64,000 nucleotides of DNA from Medicago truncatula. Lineage: Eukaryota > Streptophyta > Magnoliopsida > Fabales > Fabaceae. The DNA lies in the NCBI RefSeq assembly GCF_003473485.1, contig NC_053042.1:40948762-41012761 (forward strand). Direction: 5' to 3'. Shown piece by piece: positions 48,947 through 60,880 of this stretch (its first letter is position 1; each line of letters opens with the position of its first letter). The position numbers and the translations under genes were made by a program. The notes under the pieces were generated by a model that had not been told where the DNA came from, did no database searches, and was given only the letters and a program-made list of their open reading frames with translations.

Positions 48947-51618
48947 ATGGAATACGCGTTCCTTCTTTTGCTCCTCCTCTTCCATATCTTCCTTCCTCAC
49001 TCTTACGGTTCGTTACCTCTCTCTCTGTCATTTTTTTGATTTGGTTTCTGATCGGTATTATGGTGATCCGTTATATTACTCTAGTTAACTATGATGGCCA
49101 ATCTTAATCGAACCAATGGATGGAATGGATATAGATTTTTTAAACAAAAAAAATGGGTTTTTGGAGGTTTTTAGTTTTGTATAGGGGATAGATAAGCTTG
49201 ATCCAGATTACTGATATGCCATTGGTTATAATGCTCACATGACCTCACCCTATCCAAACACTCATCATCCATGTCTCATATTTTCCCTGTAGAGCTTTGA
49301 GTCTGTTTGGGTCATGATATGGGTTTATAGCCTAATGAATTCACCTTGAACCATTAAAAGTTTAGGGATATGTCTTAATCCGATATAACCCGTCTCAAAT
49401 TGCACTCCTAATTGTTAATTTTATGCTATCTGTGATGAGGCTTTTATAAACAAAATATTAAAGATTTTTCCTTTACTAGGAAAATTATTCAAGATGAAAT
49501 CCGCTGTAGTTTAGTTAGTAATTTCGGATACATTAATAATCCGCGGTAGTTTAAATAGTCTTTCAGGCTAACTGTCTCATGTTAGCTGGTCCCTGTCTTA
49601 ATGTGACTAGTAGAGAACCAAGGTTTATTCAGACCTAGAATAGGCTTTAGAAAAGTGACTGATCTAAATTTTGGGCTGGGTTTGGGACAGTTACGACCCA
49701 TCACATGTCATCCTTTTTGTCTTTGATTTACCAATACAGCTAACTGGCAATGTGTATGCTGCAATTCAGCTTAGCTTGTTGGGATCCTAGTCTTCAAATT
49801 ATTCTCATTTCATTTCAACTTACGCTAAAAGGGCCATGATAGTCATTAGGGCATGTAAGTCTTGTTTTAAGCATGACTCTCAGTCTTTCTTGAATGCAGG
49901 TAAACCCAATGGAGTGTGTGTTTCTCAAGGTGGTCGTTATCCTCCCTTCAAATCAGAGGGTAACCCTCCCAAAAGGGGTCCTAAAGATTTGACCCTTTGT
50001 CGGGTTTTTCGCAAAAAGACTTGTTGTGATGTAACACATACACATCCTGCACTTCTGTCTGTAAGGAAGCTTTCTTCTGGCGGGGAAGCTAGCTCAGAGT
50101 GTTTGCACTTATGGGAACTATTGGAATGTGCCATATGTGATCCAAGTGTTGGTACTCAGCCCGGACCTCCACTAATTTGTGCATCTTTATGTGAGAGAAT
50201 TTACGAGGCATGCTCAAATGCTTACTTCTCTATGGATGTGAAATCACAGGTATTTTGGTGATCGTCTTCAGGAATTTTTTAATATAATATATCATGGAAA
50301 GAAGTTTAGAAGTCTTTATATATGCGATGGTGAAGGAGCAAAAGCCTATGTGGGGTTTCCAGTAATTAGTCATTCAGTTTACATTTTTAAGCATTCATAG
50401 GATAAGTAGTTGTGCCTGTATTTGATAGGACAGAATTGGTTTCTAGTTAATAATTTGTAGCAGAATGTTGTTCATGTTTTGATCACGCGCCATAAGTATT
50501 TCTATTAAGTAGAAACATTCAGTATGTATATATTTATCTTTTGAGACAAGATGGAAATTTGTATTTATCTCCTTACATCCATATTTTGATTGTTTTAAAA
50601 CACCAGGTTCTTGCACCCTGTGGAGTAAATGACTTTGTATGTGGTAGGGCTGCTGAATGGGTCTCCAATGGTACAGATCTTTGTCTTGCTGCAGGTTTTC
50701 GAGTGAAGTCCTCTGATATCGTCCATGTTGCCTCAGAAGAAACTTTTTGCTATGGTGATAAAGCAAGTCTAGGTTCAGTTGCTGATTCATGGAAGGCTTC
50801 ACAGTTTGAATCGACCAAGAAAGGGGAGAACTCGGTGATTTTTGACGATTTCCAGCAATGGACGAGGGATATGCCATTCAAAGAAAGAGTTTCTTGGGCT
50901 ATAGGAGGGATGGTTCTAACAGCAGGATTAGTGTTTATAAGGTCAGAATGCAATCCTTTTTCCTTCCAATTATTAAATGGCTGGCTGTACATTTTTGTAT
51001 TTTTTTATCAGGTCAATCTTAGGCAATTAAATTTCAGTGTTGTCAATCGTGGTTTCAGAAAATAGTGGTCTGATCAATTCCGCTATTCGATAGTACCATA
51101 GCACCGCTATTTGGCAATATTTTGTACTAAATAGTGTATCACGCAATAATAGTAATTTGTTCAAAGTCCACTATGCTATAGCGCTATAGTGCTGCTATTT
51201 AACAACATTGGGCAGTTTTAGAAAGTCCATTTTTACTTATGACATGGTACACATGGAATTTGTCCTATATCTTGTTTGTGTTTTGCATTCATAGTAATTC
51301 TTACATGAATATGTCTCTGTTGGACCCACTAATTAAAAACTTATGGAATATTATGTCTGTCATTTTTGATTCGTTGTTTCCAATAGGGCATTATGCAAGA
51401 ATTACTGTTACATTCAGTGAGAAATGATATCTTTATCTTATTCTTGGAATGGTACCTATCTTATATTTATATCTACATGATAATTATGCAGCAAAAGGAA
51501 AAGCAATAGCCAACGCCAGAAACTAGCAGCTATAAAGCGCACCGCAAGGAAACTGGGAAGCAGGATGGCGGATCAACAGCCTTCAAATGCTCCAGAAATT
51601 AGGAAAAGAATTTCCTGA
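48947..51618 (+). CDS. Folate receptor-like family protein, secreted/membrane Cys-rich
   Basis: Four exons, 48947-49007, 49900-50249, 50607-50941, 51492-51618; 873 bases, 290 aa. Start taken at 48947 because it gives a classic signal peptide (MEYAFLLLLLLFHIFLPHSY). An in-frame ATG at 48899 would add 16 residues before it. The mature region is Cys-rich (GVCVSQGG, TLCRVFRKKTCCDVTHTHPA, ECAICDP, CASLCERIYEAC, CGVNDFVCGR, FCYGD) and matches the plant Folate_rec-domain family (Arabidopsis At5g27830-like, from memory). A hydrophobic segment at about 234-248 (WAIGGMVLTAGLVFI) is followed by a basic tail (SKRKSNSQRQK, RKLGSRM), suggesting a type I membrane protein. Folate binding in plants is not demonstrated and is only implied by the domain. 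Confidence 0.85.
51035..51210. mobile_element. CAGTGTT-family MITE in intron 3 of the folate receptor-like gene
   Basis: Left CAGTGTTGTCAATCGTGG and right GCTGCTATTTAACAACATTG are inverted, with GCTATAGCGCTATAG inside. Same family as 31743-31891 and 36877-37057. Confidence 0.6.
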
Positions 51619-53480
51619 TGAGAGCTCTTTGTATGTGTAATTGTTAACAATACATAATTAGTTGTGGTAATTTATAGGTCAATCTCATGTTTCTTGTTTT
51701 AATTAATAATAATCTAAATGAAGTATACGGCTTTATTTTGTAGCCTTGCTTTCTCTGTTCTTTCCTTTCCATTTTTCATATAGTTTTTTGAATGATATTT
51801 TTCCTTTCAAAATGGTGTGTTTTTTCTTTCATTTCAATTCAAATTTTATTCTTGTTAAACTGAGCAATGACACAACCATTGCCACAAATATGGTGTGTAT
51901 TTTGGCTTATTTGTTTTTTTTTTTTGACGCAATTTCTATTATCCTTAAATAACTTATCTTTTATATATAAAAATTAGATTAAATATAAGGAATTTTTAAA
52001 AAATTAGGCGCGAGGAGCTTTTCAAGTCAAATAAGACCTTTAATAATTTTACCTATTTTTATTATTTAACTCAAATTCTATAATTGTACAAAAAAAATTA
52101 TACTAAAAAAATACCATTAACAACCAAACAATTTCAGCTTTATTTAAACTTTGATTATAAAGAAACTTTTAATGTTGAAATAAATCTGACCAACACAGAT
52201 GCCAAGTAGAATCTTTGGTGCTTCTTTGTTTTGAGGATTTTGCTCTAGGACCCCTCTAAATTTTGCTCAAAAGCTGCTTGATTTATCGGATCATAACTCC
52301 CGATTGTCTTTTTCCATTGGATTGCAACTTCCGATCAACTTATTTCGTGGCTGAGCAATCCGAGGAGAGCATAGAGCAACCATCCCTATAGTCTTTAACC
52401 CCTAGTTTTTAAGCCTTGTCCCTCTGGATTGGTTTATTGTTTATGCATCTTTGGCAAATGGAAATGTTGGCAAGGTAGGGATCTCACTGGCAGAATTAAA
52501 CTGGCTTAGCAAATTTTGTAATGTTCAGCTAAATCAAATTCATTGGAAGTCATTCGAACAATATTTGGGACTGAACGATTATAGTTTCCACTTTCAACCT
52601 CAAGATAAGCGATATCATGTTGAATGAAATGTGTGTGAGGTGACTCTCTCATAGTTTCAGGAAATGATATTATAACTCTTGCATATATATCAAGTGAGAA
52701 ATCTATTTTTAGGTCCTCTAAAAAAAACTATTTTTAGGTGAACTTCTTGGTCTTTGGATTAGATTGAAAGGTTGAGATTCAACGGTCTCATTAAGAATCT
52801 CATGTGCATTTTGTAGTTCTATTCCATTTTAGATAATCTGCCAAATCAATTAATAAAGCATTTGAAAAAAAACTTGAATTGCAAAGGTTGGAGTTGTTTT
52901 TTCATCTTCTTTCAAAACCACTCATAATCCACATTGCCACTCCAATCATGTCAATTTTGCTCTATCGAAAGGCATATCAATTTTACTAAAGCCAAAGCAT
53001 ATATCAAAGTGGAGTAAAAATTTTAAAATTTGTTTCAAGGTTCAAAGAACTACACAAATCAAGGTCGAATGATCACAAAGTCGCCAACTACTTGAATGCA
53101 TATAATCTGAGAATAGGAAATTCAATTTTCATTTCTTCGTCTAAATGTATACAACTAAATATTTTATTTAGATTCGTCTGGACATATACAATTAAATATT
53201 AAAATATAAAATTATCTGAACAATAATTTTATATTTTTTTGTCAAAAAATAATAATTTAATATTTAAAAAAAAATGGCTACATCCATGCACACTAGTATA
53301 CTTTCATATGAACTTGAAGCAAATATAAATTGAATTTTCTGCGATCACGACCCACATGCATTATCGCAGCCAATGACTATATGATCATTTGCTCTCAAAA
53401 AAAAAAAAAAAAAAAAAAAAAACTTAAAAGTCACGCAGTCACCTAAGATTTTGATTTAATTTAATTGAAATAATGAGTTA
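51619..53480. other. AT-rich intergenic region, no gene seen
   Basis: Folate receptor-like 3' UTR, then non-coding DNA. A poly-A tract lies near 53397-53422. Confidence 0.5.
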
Positions 53481-53488
53481 ATATATGA

Positions 53489-53559
53489 TGGGCCTTTTTT
53501 AAGCATAAAGCCCATATAATTTTAGAGCCCACATTGGTAGCACGAAATATAAACCCTAG
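53489..53559 (+). promoter_or_regulatory. Site-II elements and telo-box of the eL18 promoter
   Basis: TGGGCC at 53489-53494, AAGCCCA near 53508, GAGCCCA near 53525 and telo-box AAACCCTAG at 53551-53559, about 80-150 bases before the ATG. Site II (TGGGCY) plus telo-box is the known signature of plant ribosomal-protein promoters. Confidence 0.7.
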
Positions 53560-53634
53560 TTTTTTCTCAACCAGTAGTATTACCAGCAACAACCTTGGTG
53601 TAGCAGTCGGGCGTGTTGAAGACCGGAAGCAGCC

Positions 53635-55409
53635 ATGGTTTGTCTTCCTCTCTTAAACAATCTTGTTATCATTCTGTTTTTTGTATGTGAAACTCCATTG
53701 TTGCTTACGTTTGAATTGAATTTGTAGGGTATCGATCTTAAGGCAGGAGGTAAGAACAAAAAAACAAAAAGAACAGCACCAAAATCCAATGATATCTATC
53801 TCAAGCTTTTGGTCAAGGTGATTTTTATGTTTCTTTAGATCTGAATTTTAACATAGCTTTATGTGTTATGTTATTTGTTGATCTGTCATTTACCATTTTG
53901 GGCTTGTAACAGTGAGAAAGTTCCCAATGATTTTTTTTTTACTATGCTAATGTTGAGAATTGATGATTAATAAGTTTAATTTATAATGCTGAGGGAATTA
54001 GTGAACTGTTTAATTCTATTTTGCTATCAATGTTGAAGCTTACTACTTCCTCTGTGTAGAAATGTAAGCAAAAATGGGTGTAAAAAACCTATTTTTGCTT
54101 ATAATTCATTACGAATGGATTACTTATATTTTTATGGGCAGTAAACAAACAGAAATTGTTCAGATTTTTTTTTTTTTTTTTTTTTTTAATCTCTAAAAAT
54201 TAATCACTTATATTTTATCACATAATCCATTTTTTTATAAAGCTAAAACAAACCACTCTATTTTCTCATATATCTACATTCATATTCATTTGAGATTTAT
54301 GTTTTTTTTTTTTTGTAATATTTTTTGAATATTTACATTGAATTGTTTTGATCAGCTTTATCGGTTCCTTGTTCGGAGAACTGGCAGCAATTTCAATGCT
54401 GTTATACTCAAGAGGTTGTTTATGAGCAAGGTTAACAAACCTCCACTATCTTTGTCAAGGTTGATCAAGTATACCAATGGGAAGGTTTGTCAATCTACGC
54501 AATCTTCAATTTCATAGTAATTTTTTGTAAATCAGTTTATTACAGTTATAATGGGTACCATTTTGAAATTTATCCATGTAGGAAGGTAAAATTGCTGTCG
54601 TGGTGGGGGCTATAACTGATGATGTCCGTGTTAATGAAGTTCCAGCCATAAAGGTTACAGCACTCAGGTTTACCGAGAGGGCAAGGGCAAGAATAGAAAG
54701 TGCTGGTGGTGAATGCTTGACATTCGATCAGTTGGCTCTTAGGGCCCCTCTGGGACAAAACACGGTATGTGTCGATCTCACATTAAGCCTGTCAGTTTCT
54801 GAGCAATTAATTTTATCAGTTGCTGCATTTTTTGTTAAATGATTGAATTAGTTCTGCTGTTTGATTATTGAACGTATTTTTTATTGAACTTTTTAGACTA
54901 TGGAATTTGTTTTCTCTCTAGTCTCTAACAAAGGAATCACTATAGTGCTATTGCTGTCATTTAAGGAATTGATGAATCTTTGCTTAAAATTAACTGTCAA
55001 GGATCAATGTTATACTTTTGTGTTCTTTATTGTGGTCGAATAATATATTTCACATTTTCCCTGTTTAAGATCAAAGTTATACTTTTGGATTCTTTATTGT
55101 GGTCAAATATATTTCACATTTTCCCTCTGTTATATTTCACATTTTCCCTCTGTAGCTGTTTGTGTAACTATTGTGGTGTAAGGTTTGATAGAATGAAGAA
55201 GGTTATGCTGAGGTTATTGGGATTTTAATTTATATAATACTTGGATGCAGGTTCTTCTTAGAGGCCCAAAGAATGCTCGTGAAGCAGTGAAGCACTTTGG
55301 TCGTGCTCCTGGTGTCCCACAAAGCCACACCAAACCTTATGTTAGAGGAAAGTCAAGGAAGATCGAGAAGGCTAGAGGAAAGAGGAAGAGCAGAGGATTC
55401 AGAGTTTGA
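53635..55409 (+). CDS. RPL18: 60S ribosomal protein eL18
   Basis: Five exons: 53635-53637, 53728-53817, 54356-54484, 54582-54764, 55251-55409; 564 bases, 187 aa, the standard length. The first coding exon holds only the ATG. The protein begins [20 protein letters not shown] and has [53 protein letters not shown] and [19 protein letters not shown]. Ends in the basic tail [14 protein letters not shown] structural component of the cytosolic large subunit. Other intron borders are GT-AG and phase 0. Confidence 0.97.
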
Positions 55410-56950
55410 TGTGATAGTATTTCTTTGCTGGTATTATTACTTTTGAAATTCAGATTTTGTCTACATCTAAACAGTGTTGTTATTTATGTTTGATAATGAT
55501 TTTCAGTATGGAGATTTTATTCCTTGCTCCCTTATTTTCTGTGGTTGTGTTTTGTGTCGCCTTAGTTACAGTTTTGATGTTAGAGAATGGGTAGTTGTTA
55601 ATTAAGGATGCATGGTTGTGCATTGTGAAATTCAAACATGTTATGGTGCTTGGCTAGATTTTCTAAATTACATTTGCAAGTAGTTTTGTTCGGAAATTCA
55701 ATCCCACTTCATTTCCGCCACTGTTTTGAAACCAAACAGAGCTCAAGTCTGTCTGATTATACTTTTTTTGTTCTATCTTTCACATATAAATCCCACTTGG
55801 TAAAACACGATTTGGTTACAAAAATTAACTCTGGTACTGACCTTGCAAAAGAACTTAATGAAGAGAAGGTTGAACATAATTTTGAACTTAATGAACCTTG
55901 CAAAAATTGTATATTCATAGGTTTTTTTCATAAACTACCTTAACATACTTATAAATAATACATTAATGCTTATTTATTTGCATAAGCTGCTTTGCATAAG
56001 CTTTAAAATAAGTCAATCCAAATGGATGTGTTTGGAATATTAAGAATAAAACCCTTCATCAGCCATTTGTATAAATTTAAATCGATATATATTTTTATTG
56101 CAATTATTCCCTCCAAAGAAAAAATGCATGCTTACAATTGTTATTTTTATTGCACGAACTCATTTTCTTGCATGAATATAGGGTCTAAATTGTGGCTAAG
56201 TGATTGAGTTCAAGTGGTTAATGAATTTTTTTCTAAGCATAATTGATTCGGAAGAACCCTAGTTTAATTTTTGTGTAGAGCAATTCTTGATCAAACTTTA
56301 TTTATCTCAAATAAACTCCGAATTACTAAGGTTAAAAAACAAATTGTTGATTTTCTTATAGTCATTAAAATTTGAAGGTCTAAAATGATACAAAAGCTTG
56401 ATTCCAAGAAAAGTCAATTCTATTTCCGATTAAAAATAAATCGTTACATATTTCCAATTAAAGTTCCAATTAAAGTTTATGTAATTTTTATGAAATTATT
56501 ATCAATAATATATGAATTTATTTCAAAGTGTAGAGAAAAATTAGAAATAAGTTTATTCGATTGAAGTTTATATAAATATATAAAATTTTACATTGACTTC
56601 CAGCTAATCACCACCGCCATTTCAGCTTAGACAATGGCTAACAAGCATGCCATTTTAATTATGAGTTGAGATAGGAAATAGTTCAATATTTTATTTGATA
56701 TAATTGAACAAAAGTTATAAGAATAACATTTTATTTCATAATATTACTGCTTATTCTTTTAGCAAATTACACATTATAACAAGTTTTAATGATTGATATA
56801 GTTCTTGTTGAAGTACTCTAAAAAAATGTACCTTAATAACAATATACTGTTAATTATATACTGTGTCCTCTCCGTGTTCCATCTTTTCATACCTGGCATT
56901 TCAACTAAATAACTATATACGGTTAATTAATTCGTATTAAGCACCTTGCT
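55410..56950. other. Intergenic between eL18 and pectinesterase
   Basis: eL18 3' UTR, then AT-rich DNA. Short frames (for example the 101-codon frame at 55638-55943) lack recognisable domains. Confidence 0.5.
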
Positions 56951-56961
56951 CTTTTTTTCTA

Positions 56962-56969
56962 TATAAATA
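56962..56969 (+). promoter_or_regulatory. TATA box of the left pectinesterase gene
   Basis: TATAAATA 167 bases upstream of the ATG at 57136. Confidence 0.6.
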
Positions 56970-57135
56970 ACTATCAACTTTCCATGCCAAGACATAGAAA
57001 CACATTCTTTATCTACATTTTTCTTTTGTAAGGACATTCTTTATGTTCATGTAAGAAGGAAAAAAAGGAAGCACATTCTTCATACAAGTTTCTATTATAA
57101 TTGCAAAACAGAAGTACCTTAATTGACTCATTATT

Positions 57136-58997
57136 ATGGCTGATAGTGATGCACAGATAGCAAGGAGAAGCGCCATAATTGGCGTATCTACCTTGTTATT
57201 GGTGGCCATGATTATTGTTGTCATGGTTGGCGCCAGAAACAAATATAGTTTTAAGGACGATATAGAAGACAATAAAAAGAATCATGTTGCTTCTACGATG
57301 AAAGCAATACGAACCATTTGTCAACCGACCGATTACAAGAAGGAATGTGAGGAATCCTTAAGAGCAGAGGCAGAGGCAGACAATGTTACAGACCCAAAAG
57401 AACTTATTAAAATAGCATTCAATGTTACCATCAAGAAAATTGGTGAAAAACTCAAGGAAACGGATATGTTGTGCGAGCTCGAGAAGGATCCTAGATCCAA
57501 GGATGCACTTGATACTTGCAAGCAACTTATGGATCTCTCAATAGATGAATTCACAAGGTCGCTTGATGGAATAGGCAAGTTGAATATTCAAAATATTGAG
57601 AACATTCTCATGAATTTGAAGGTTTGGCTCAATGGTGCTGTCACGTACATGGATACATGCTTGGATGGATTTGAGAATACTACTAGCGAAGCTGGTAAAA
57701 AAATGAAAGAGTTATTAACATCAAGCATGCACATGAGTAGCAATGCTCTTGCCATTATTACAGATTTTGCTGACACTATCTCTGATATGAACGTGACCAA
57801 AATTGTTGGACGTCGTCTCCTTCAAGATTATAAGACTCCTTCTTGGGTTGAACATCGCAAACTCCTTGATGCAAAGACAAACGCATTCAAACATACGCCT
57901 AATGTTACCGTAGCTTTAGATGGTAGTGGTGATTTTAAGAGCATCAATGAGGCATTGAAAAAGGTTCCTCATGAGGAGAGCAAAACACCATTTGTGATCT
58001 ACATTAAAGCAGGTGTTTACCGAGAGTATGTTGAAGTTTTAACAAATATGACACATATTGTGTTTGTTGGTGATGGTGGTAAGAAGTCAATAATCACCGG
58101 CAACAAAAACTTTATGGATGGAGTTACGACTTACCACACCGCCACTGTTGGTATGTCTCTTTCCACTCATGCATATATGTAGCTTAATTGTCTTTTTATT
58201 TTGTTCCAATTTTGATGCACGAATTACAAATTGATGAGAAATTTATGCATATGATTGCAGCAATTCAAGGAGATCACTTTACCGCCATTAACATGGGTTT
58301 CGAGAACTCAGCTGGTCCACAAAAACATCAAGCAGTGGCACTAAGAGTTCAAGGAGATAAGGCTATCTTCTACAATTGCTCAATGGATGGATATCAAGAC
58401 ACACTTTATGTACACGCCATGCGTCAATTCTACCGTGACTGCACCATTTCAGGTACCATCGACTTTGTCTTTGGCAATGCAGAATCAGTATTCCAAAACT
58501 GCAAATTTGTGGTCCGAAAGCCTATGTCAGACCAACAATGCATTGTGACCGCACAAGGAAGAAAAGAAAGAACGGCACCATCAGCAATAGTCATCGAAGG
58601 AGGCTCTATTGTTGCCGACCCTGAGTTCTATCCAGTCAGGTTTGACCACAAGTCCTACCTAGCCCGTCCATGGAAGAACTTCTCAAGGACTATCATCATG
58701 GATACATTCATCGATGATTTGATTCATCCCGATGGTTTTTTGCCATGGCATACAGAAGAGGGGCCTATTAATATGGACACTTGCTACTATGCTGAATACC
58801 ATAACTATGGCCCTGGTTCAGACAAATCAAAGCGTGTGAAATGGGCTGGAATCTATAACATCAATACAAAGGCTGCACAAAAGTTTGCACCATCCAAGTT
58901 CTTCCATGGTGGTGACTGGATTAAGGACACTGGAATTCCTTACTATCCAAATATACCGGAACACAAGAAGCACGAAAAGACAGTGCCTAAATGGTGA
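57136..58997 (+). CDS. Pectinesterase/pectinesterase inhibitor (PMEI-PME), group 2 type
   Basis: Two exons, 57136-58150 and 58261-58997; 1752 bases, 583 aa. An N-terminal signal-anchor lies at about 12-33 (SAIIGVSTLLLVAMIIVVMV). A PMEI domain follows (about 48-215: TICQPTDYKKECEESL, LNGAVTYMDTCLDGF). RRLL at 226-229 is the subtilase processing motif. The catalytic domain (256-583) shows GVYREY, QAVAL 362-366, YQDTL with D385, DFVFG with nucleophile D406, and LARPW 472-476 with R474. It de-esterifies cell-wall homogalacturonan; the PMEI part is removed in the Golgi/apoplast. The LARPW motif replaces the usual LGRPW. Sequence style resembles pollen-expressed members; expression is inferred. Paralogue of the inverted gene at 62001. 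Confidence 0.95.
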
Positions 58998-59301
58998 TCT
59001 TGATAGTGTTTTTTTTTAATGGATGGTAGTGAGTGTATATGAAAAGTATTCATAATTAATCCCTAACTATTACTTTTGTCGATCCGTTTTGTCATTTTGA
59101 TACCATCGATTAAGAGGATGTTCTTAGTTTTTTTTTCAAGAGATGCATAGCTCTGCAATTGATGCAAGTTAATGCCTCTTGTTTGTGATTTTGTTGTTTA
59201 GGAGTGGTCACCCGTCTGTTTTGCAGATATAAAAAAAATAAAAAAATAAATTCCATTTTGCATTGGAATCAGAATTGTGTGTTAGAATCATCATCATTTC
59301 A

Positions 59302-59454
59302 GATTATTGTTGTCATGGTTGGCGCCAGAAACAAATATAGTTTTAAGGACGATATAGAAGACAATAAAAAGAATCATGTTGCTTCTACGATGAAAGCAAT
59401 ACGAACCATTTGTCAACCGACCGATTACAAGAAGGAATGTGAGGAATCCTTAAG
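59302..59454 (+). pseudogene. Perfect 153-bp copy of pectinesterase exon 1
   Basis: Base-for-base identical, by eye, to 57210-57362 (offset 2092), covering residues about 26-75 of the left pectinesterase, from the end of the membrane anchor to the start of the inhibitor domain. At its borders the copy is preceded by TTTCAG and followed by GTTCC, so it looks like an exon between an acceptor and a donor. It lies next to the broken end of the epoxide hydrolase fragment. Confidence 0.9.
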
Positions 59455-59541
59455 GTTCCTATCAATGTCAACATAAGGTGAATACTATTATATCCTAAAA
59501 TTTTGTTGTACCATAGTACTCAATCTTGAATTAATTTTTAC

Positions 59542-60015
59542 CTGAAATCTGCACACATAGTAGTCATCTCCATATTTGGCATGAAAAGCATCATAGTTGT
59601 TGATTTTGGGGTCTCTTCCAAGGAAGGGTCGGAATGGAACACTAAGACAAACATAGGCCTTGACTCTTTCTGGTCGGAACATGCAAACATACCAACCGAT
59701 GATTGCACCCCAATCATGTCCGACAAGGTACACTTTGTCCACCCCTAGAGAGTCAATGAGTGCAATGATATCACCCACAAGGTGAAAACAGGTGTAGCTG
59801 GTCACTGATTCTGGAGCTTCAGTGTCACCGTAGCCCCGAAGATCAGGGGCCACTGCACGGTAACCCTTGGAGCTCAAATCCAGAATCTGATGGCGCCAAG
59901 AGTACCATAGCTCAGGGAAACCGTGCAACATCAACACCACTGGACCTTCTCCTTTCTCTGCAACATGCATTTTAATGCCATTTACTTCTACTATTCTGTG
60001 CTCTACACTCTCCAT
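59542..60015 (-). pseudogene. Epoxide hydrolase (alpha/beta hydrolase), exon 1 only
   Basis: One exon on the minus strand, 158 codons, from MESVEHRIVEVNGIKMHVAE to YGDDYYVCRFQ, followed by a GT donor at 59540-59541. It has the oxyanion motif HGFP (31-34), the strand-turn DLRGYGDTEAP, and GHDWGA with nucleophile D101. Plant soluble epoxide hydrolases are about 315 aa; the lid end, second acid and catalytic histidine are encoded downstream and are absent here. After 86 bases of intron-like DNA the sequence changes to the pectinesterase exon copy and then to the pectinesterase 3' flank. Without splicing, the frame would end after 175 aa. The exon itself is uninterrupted, suggesting recent truncation. 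Confidence 0.85.
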
Positions 60016-60250
60016 CTCTTTCTATGTTTATGTGATTGTGTTTGTTTTGCCTTCAAACTTTTGAATTTATAGAACACAAAATCGACAATAATGCAATATT
60101 TTATAGATTGCCTATGTATCATTTTATCATACAACTGGCAAATTTTATGAAGTCCTTTAAGAATATTATTATAATGAAGTCTGCTTTTTTTGGTTACATA
60201 TTATAATGAAGTTGTCATGTTATGAAAGATTAACAAATTATTTTTTTAAG

Positions 60251-60732
60251 GCTTAAATATGTCTTTCGTCCCTACAGGTCATTTGAATTTTCGTCCATGA
60301 AGTTACTAATCCTTCCAATATGCCCTTGCAAATACTAATCATTTGACTTTTGAGAATATGTCTTTCGTCCCTACAAATATAGGTCATTTGAATTTTCGTC
60401 CATGAAGTTACTAATCCTTCCAATCTGCCCGTGCAAATACTAATCATTTGACTTTTGATCCTAATTAGATTTTTTTGCTGAGGTGGGCTGTCATTAGCGA
60501 CGTGGTGCCCATGTGGCAAGTGATGATTGGGTGAACTGGTTGGCTTAAATAGGTCTTTCATCCATGCAAATATAAGTCATTTGAATTTTCGTCCTTGAAG
60601 TTACTAATCAGATGTAATTAGGACTAAAAGTCAAATGATTAATATTTGCAGGGGCAGATTGGAAGGATTAGTAACTTCAGAGACGAAAATTCAAATGGAC
60701 TATATTTGCAGGGACGAAAGACATATTTAAGC
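60251..60732. mobile_element. Mutator-like MITE with long terminal repeats and internal duplication
   Basis: Left GCTTAAATATGTCTTTCGTC pairs with the right end (same sequence in reverse complement); the arms match over about 180 bases. The left arm is partly duplicated: a unit of about 105 bp containing CATTTGAATTTTCGTCCATG occurs twice, with a third partial copy. Flanks are T/A runs, so a target duplication cannot be defined. A transcript would fold into a long hairpin. Confidence 0.75.
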
Positions 60733-60764
60733 ATTTTTTAAAAATATAAAATATCAAGTTGTTG

Positions 60765-60880
60765 TCCGTGAGCTTAATTAAGTTGGTAGGGACAATACAG
60801 AGCTCGGTGTTCTAACTCTGAACACCCCACTTAATCACCTTAAAAAAATAAATTTCTAACCACTAAACTCCTTAAAAAAA
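60765..60880 (+). mobile_element. tRNA-derived SINE-like repeat
   Basis: GTGAGCTTAATTAAGTTGGT (A-box region), GGTGTTCTAACTCTGAACAC (B-box region), then CCCCACTTAATCACCTT and a tail CTCCTTAAAAAAAAA. Same family as 2510-2625, immediately right of the MITE. Confidence 0.5.

Noticed and set aside
55638-55943. 101-codon open frame downstream of eL18
   Set aside because: No domain, low-complexity AT-rich composition and no promoter context; likely chance.
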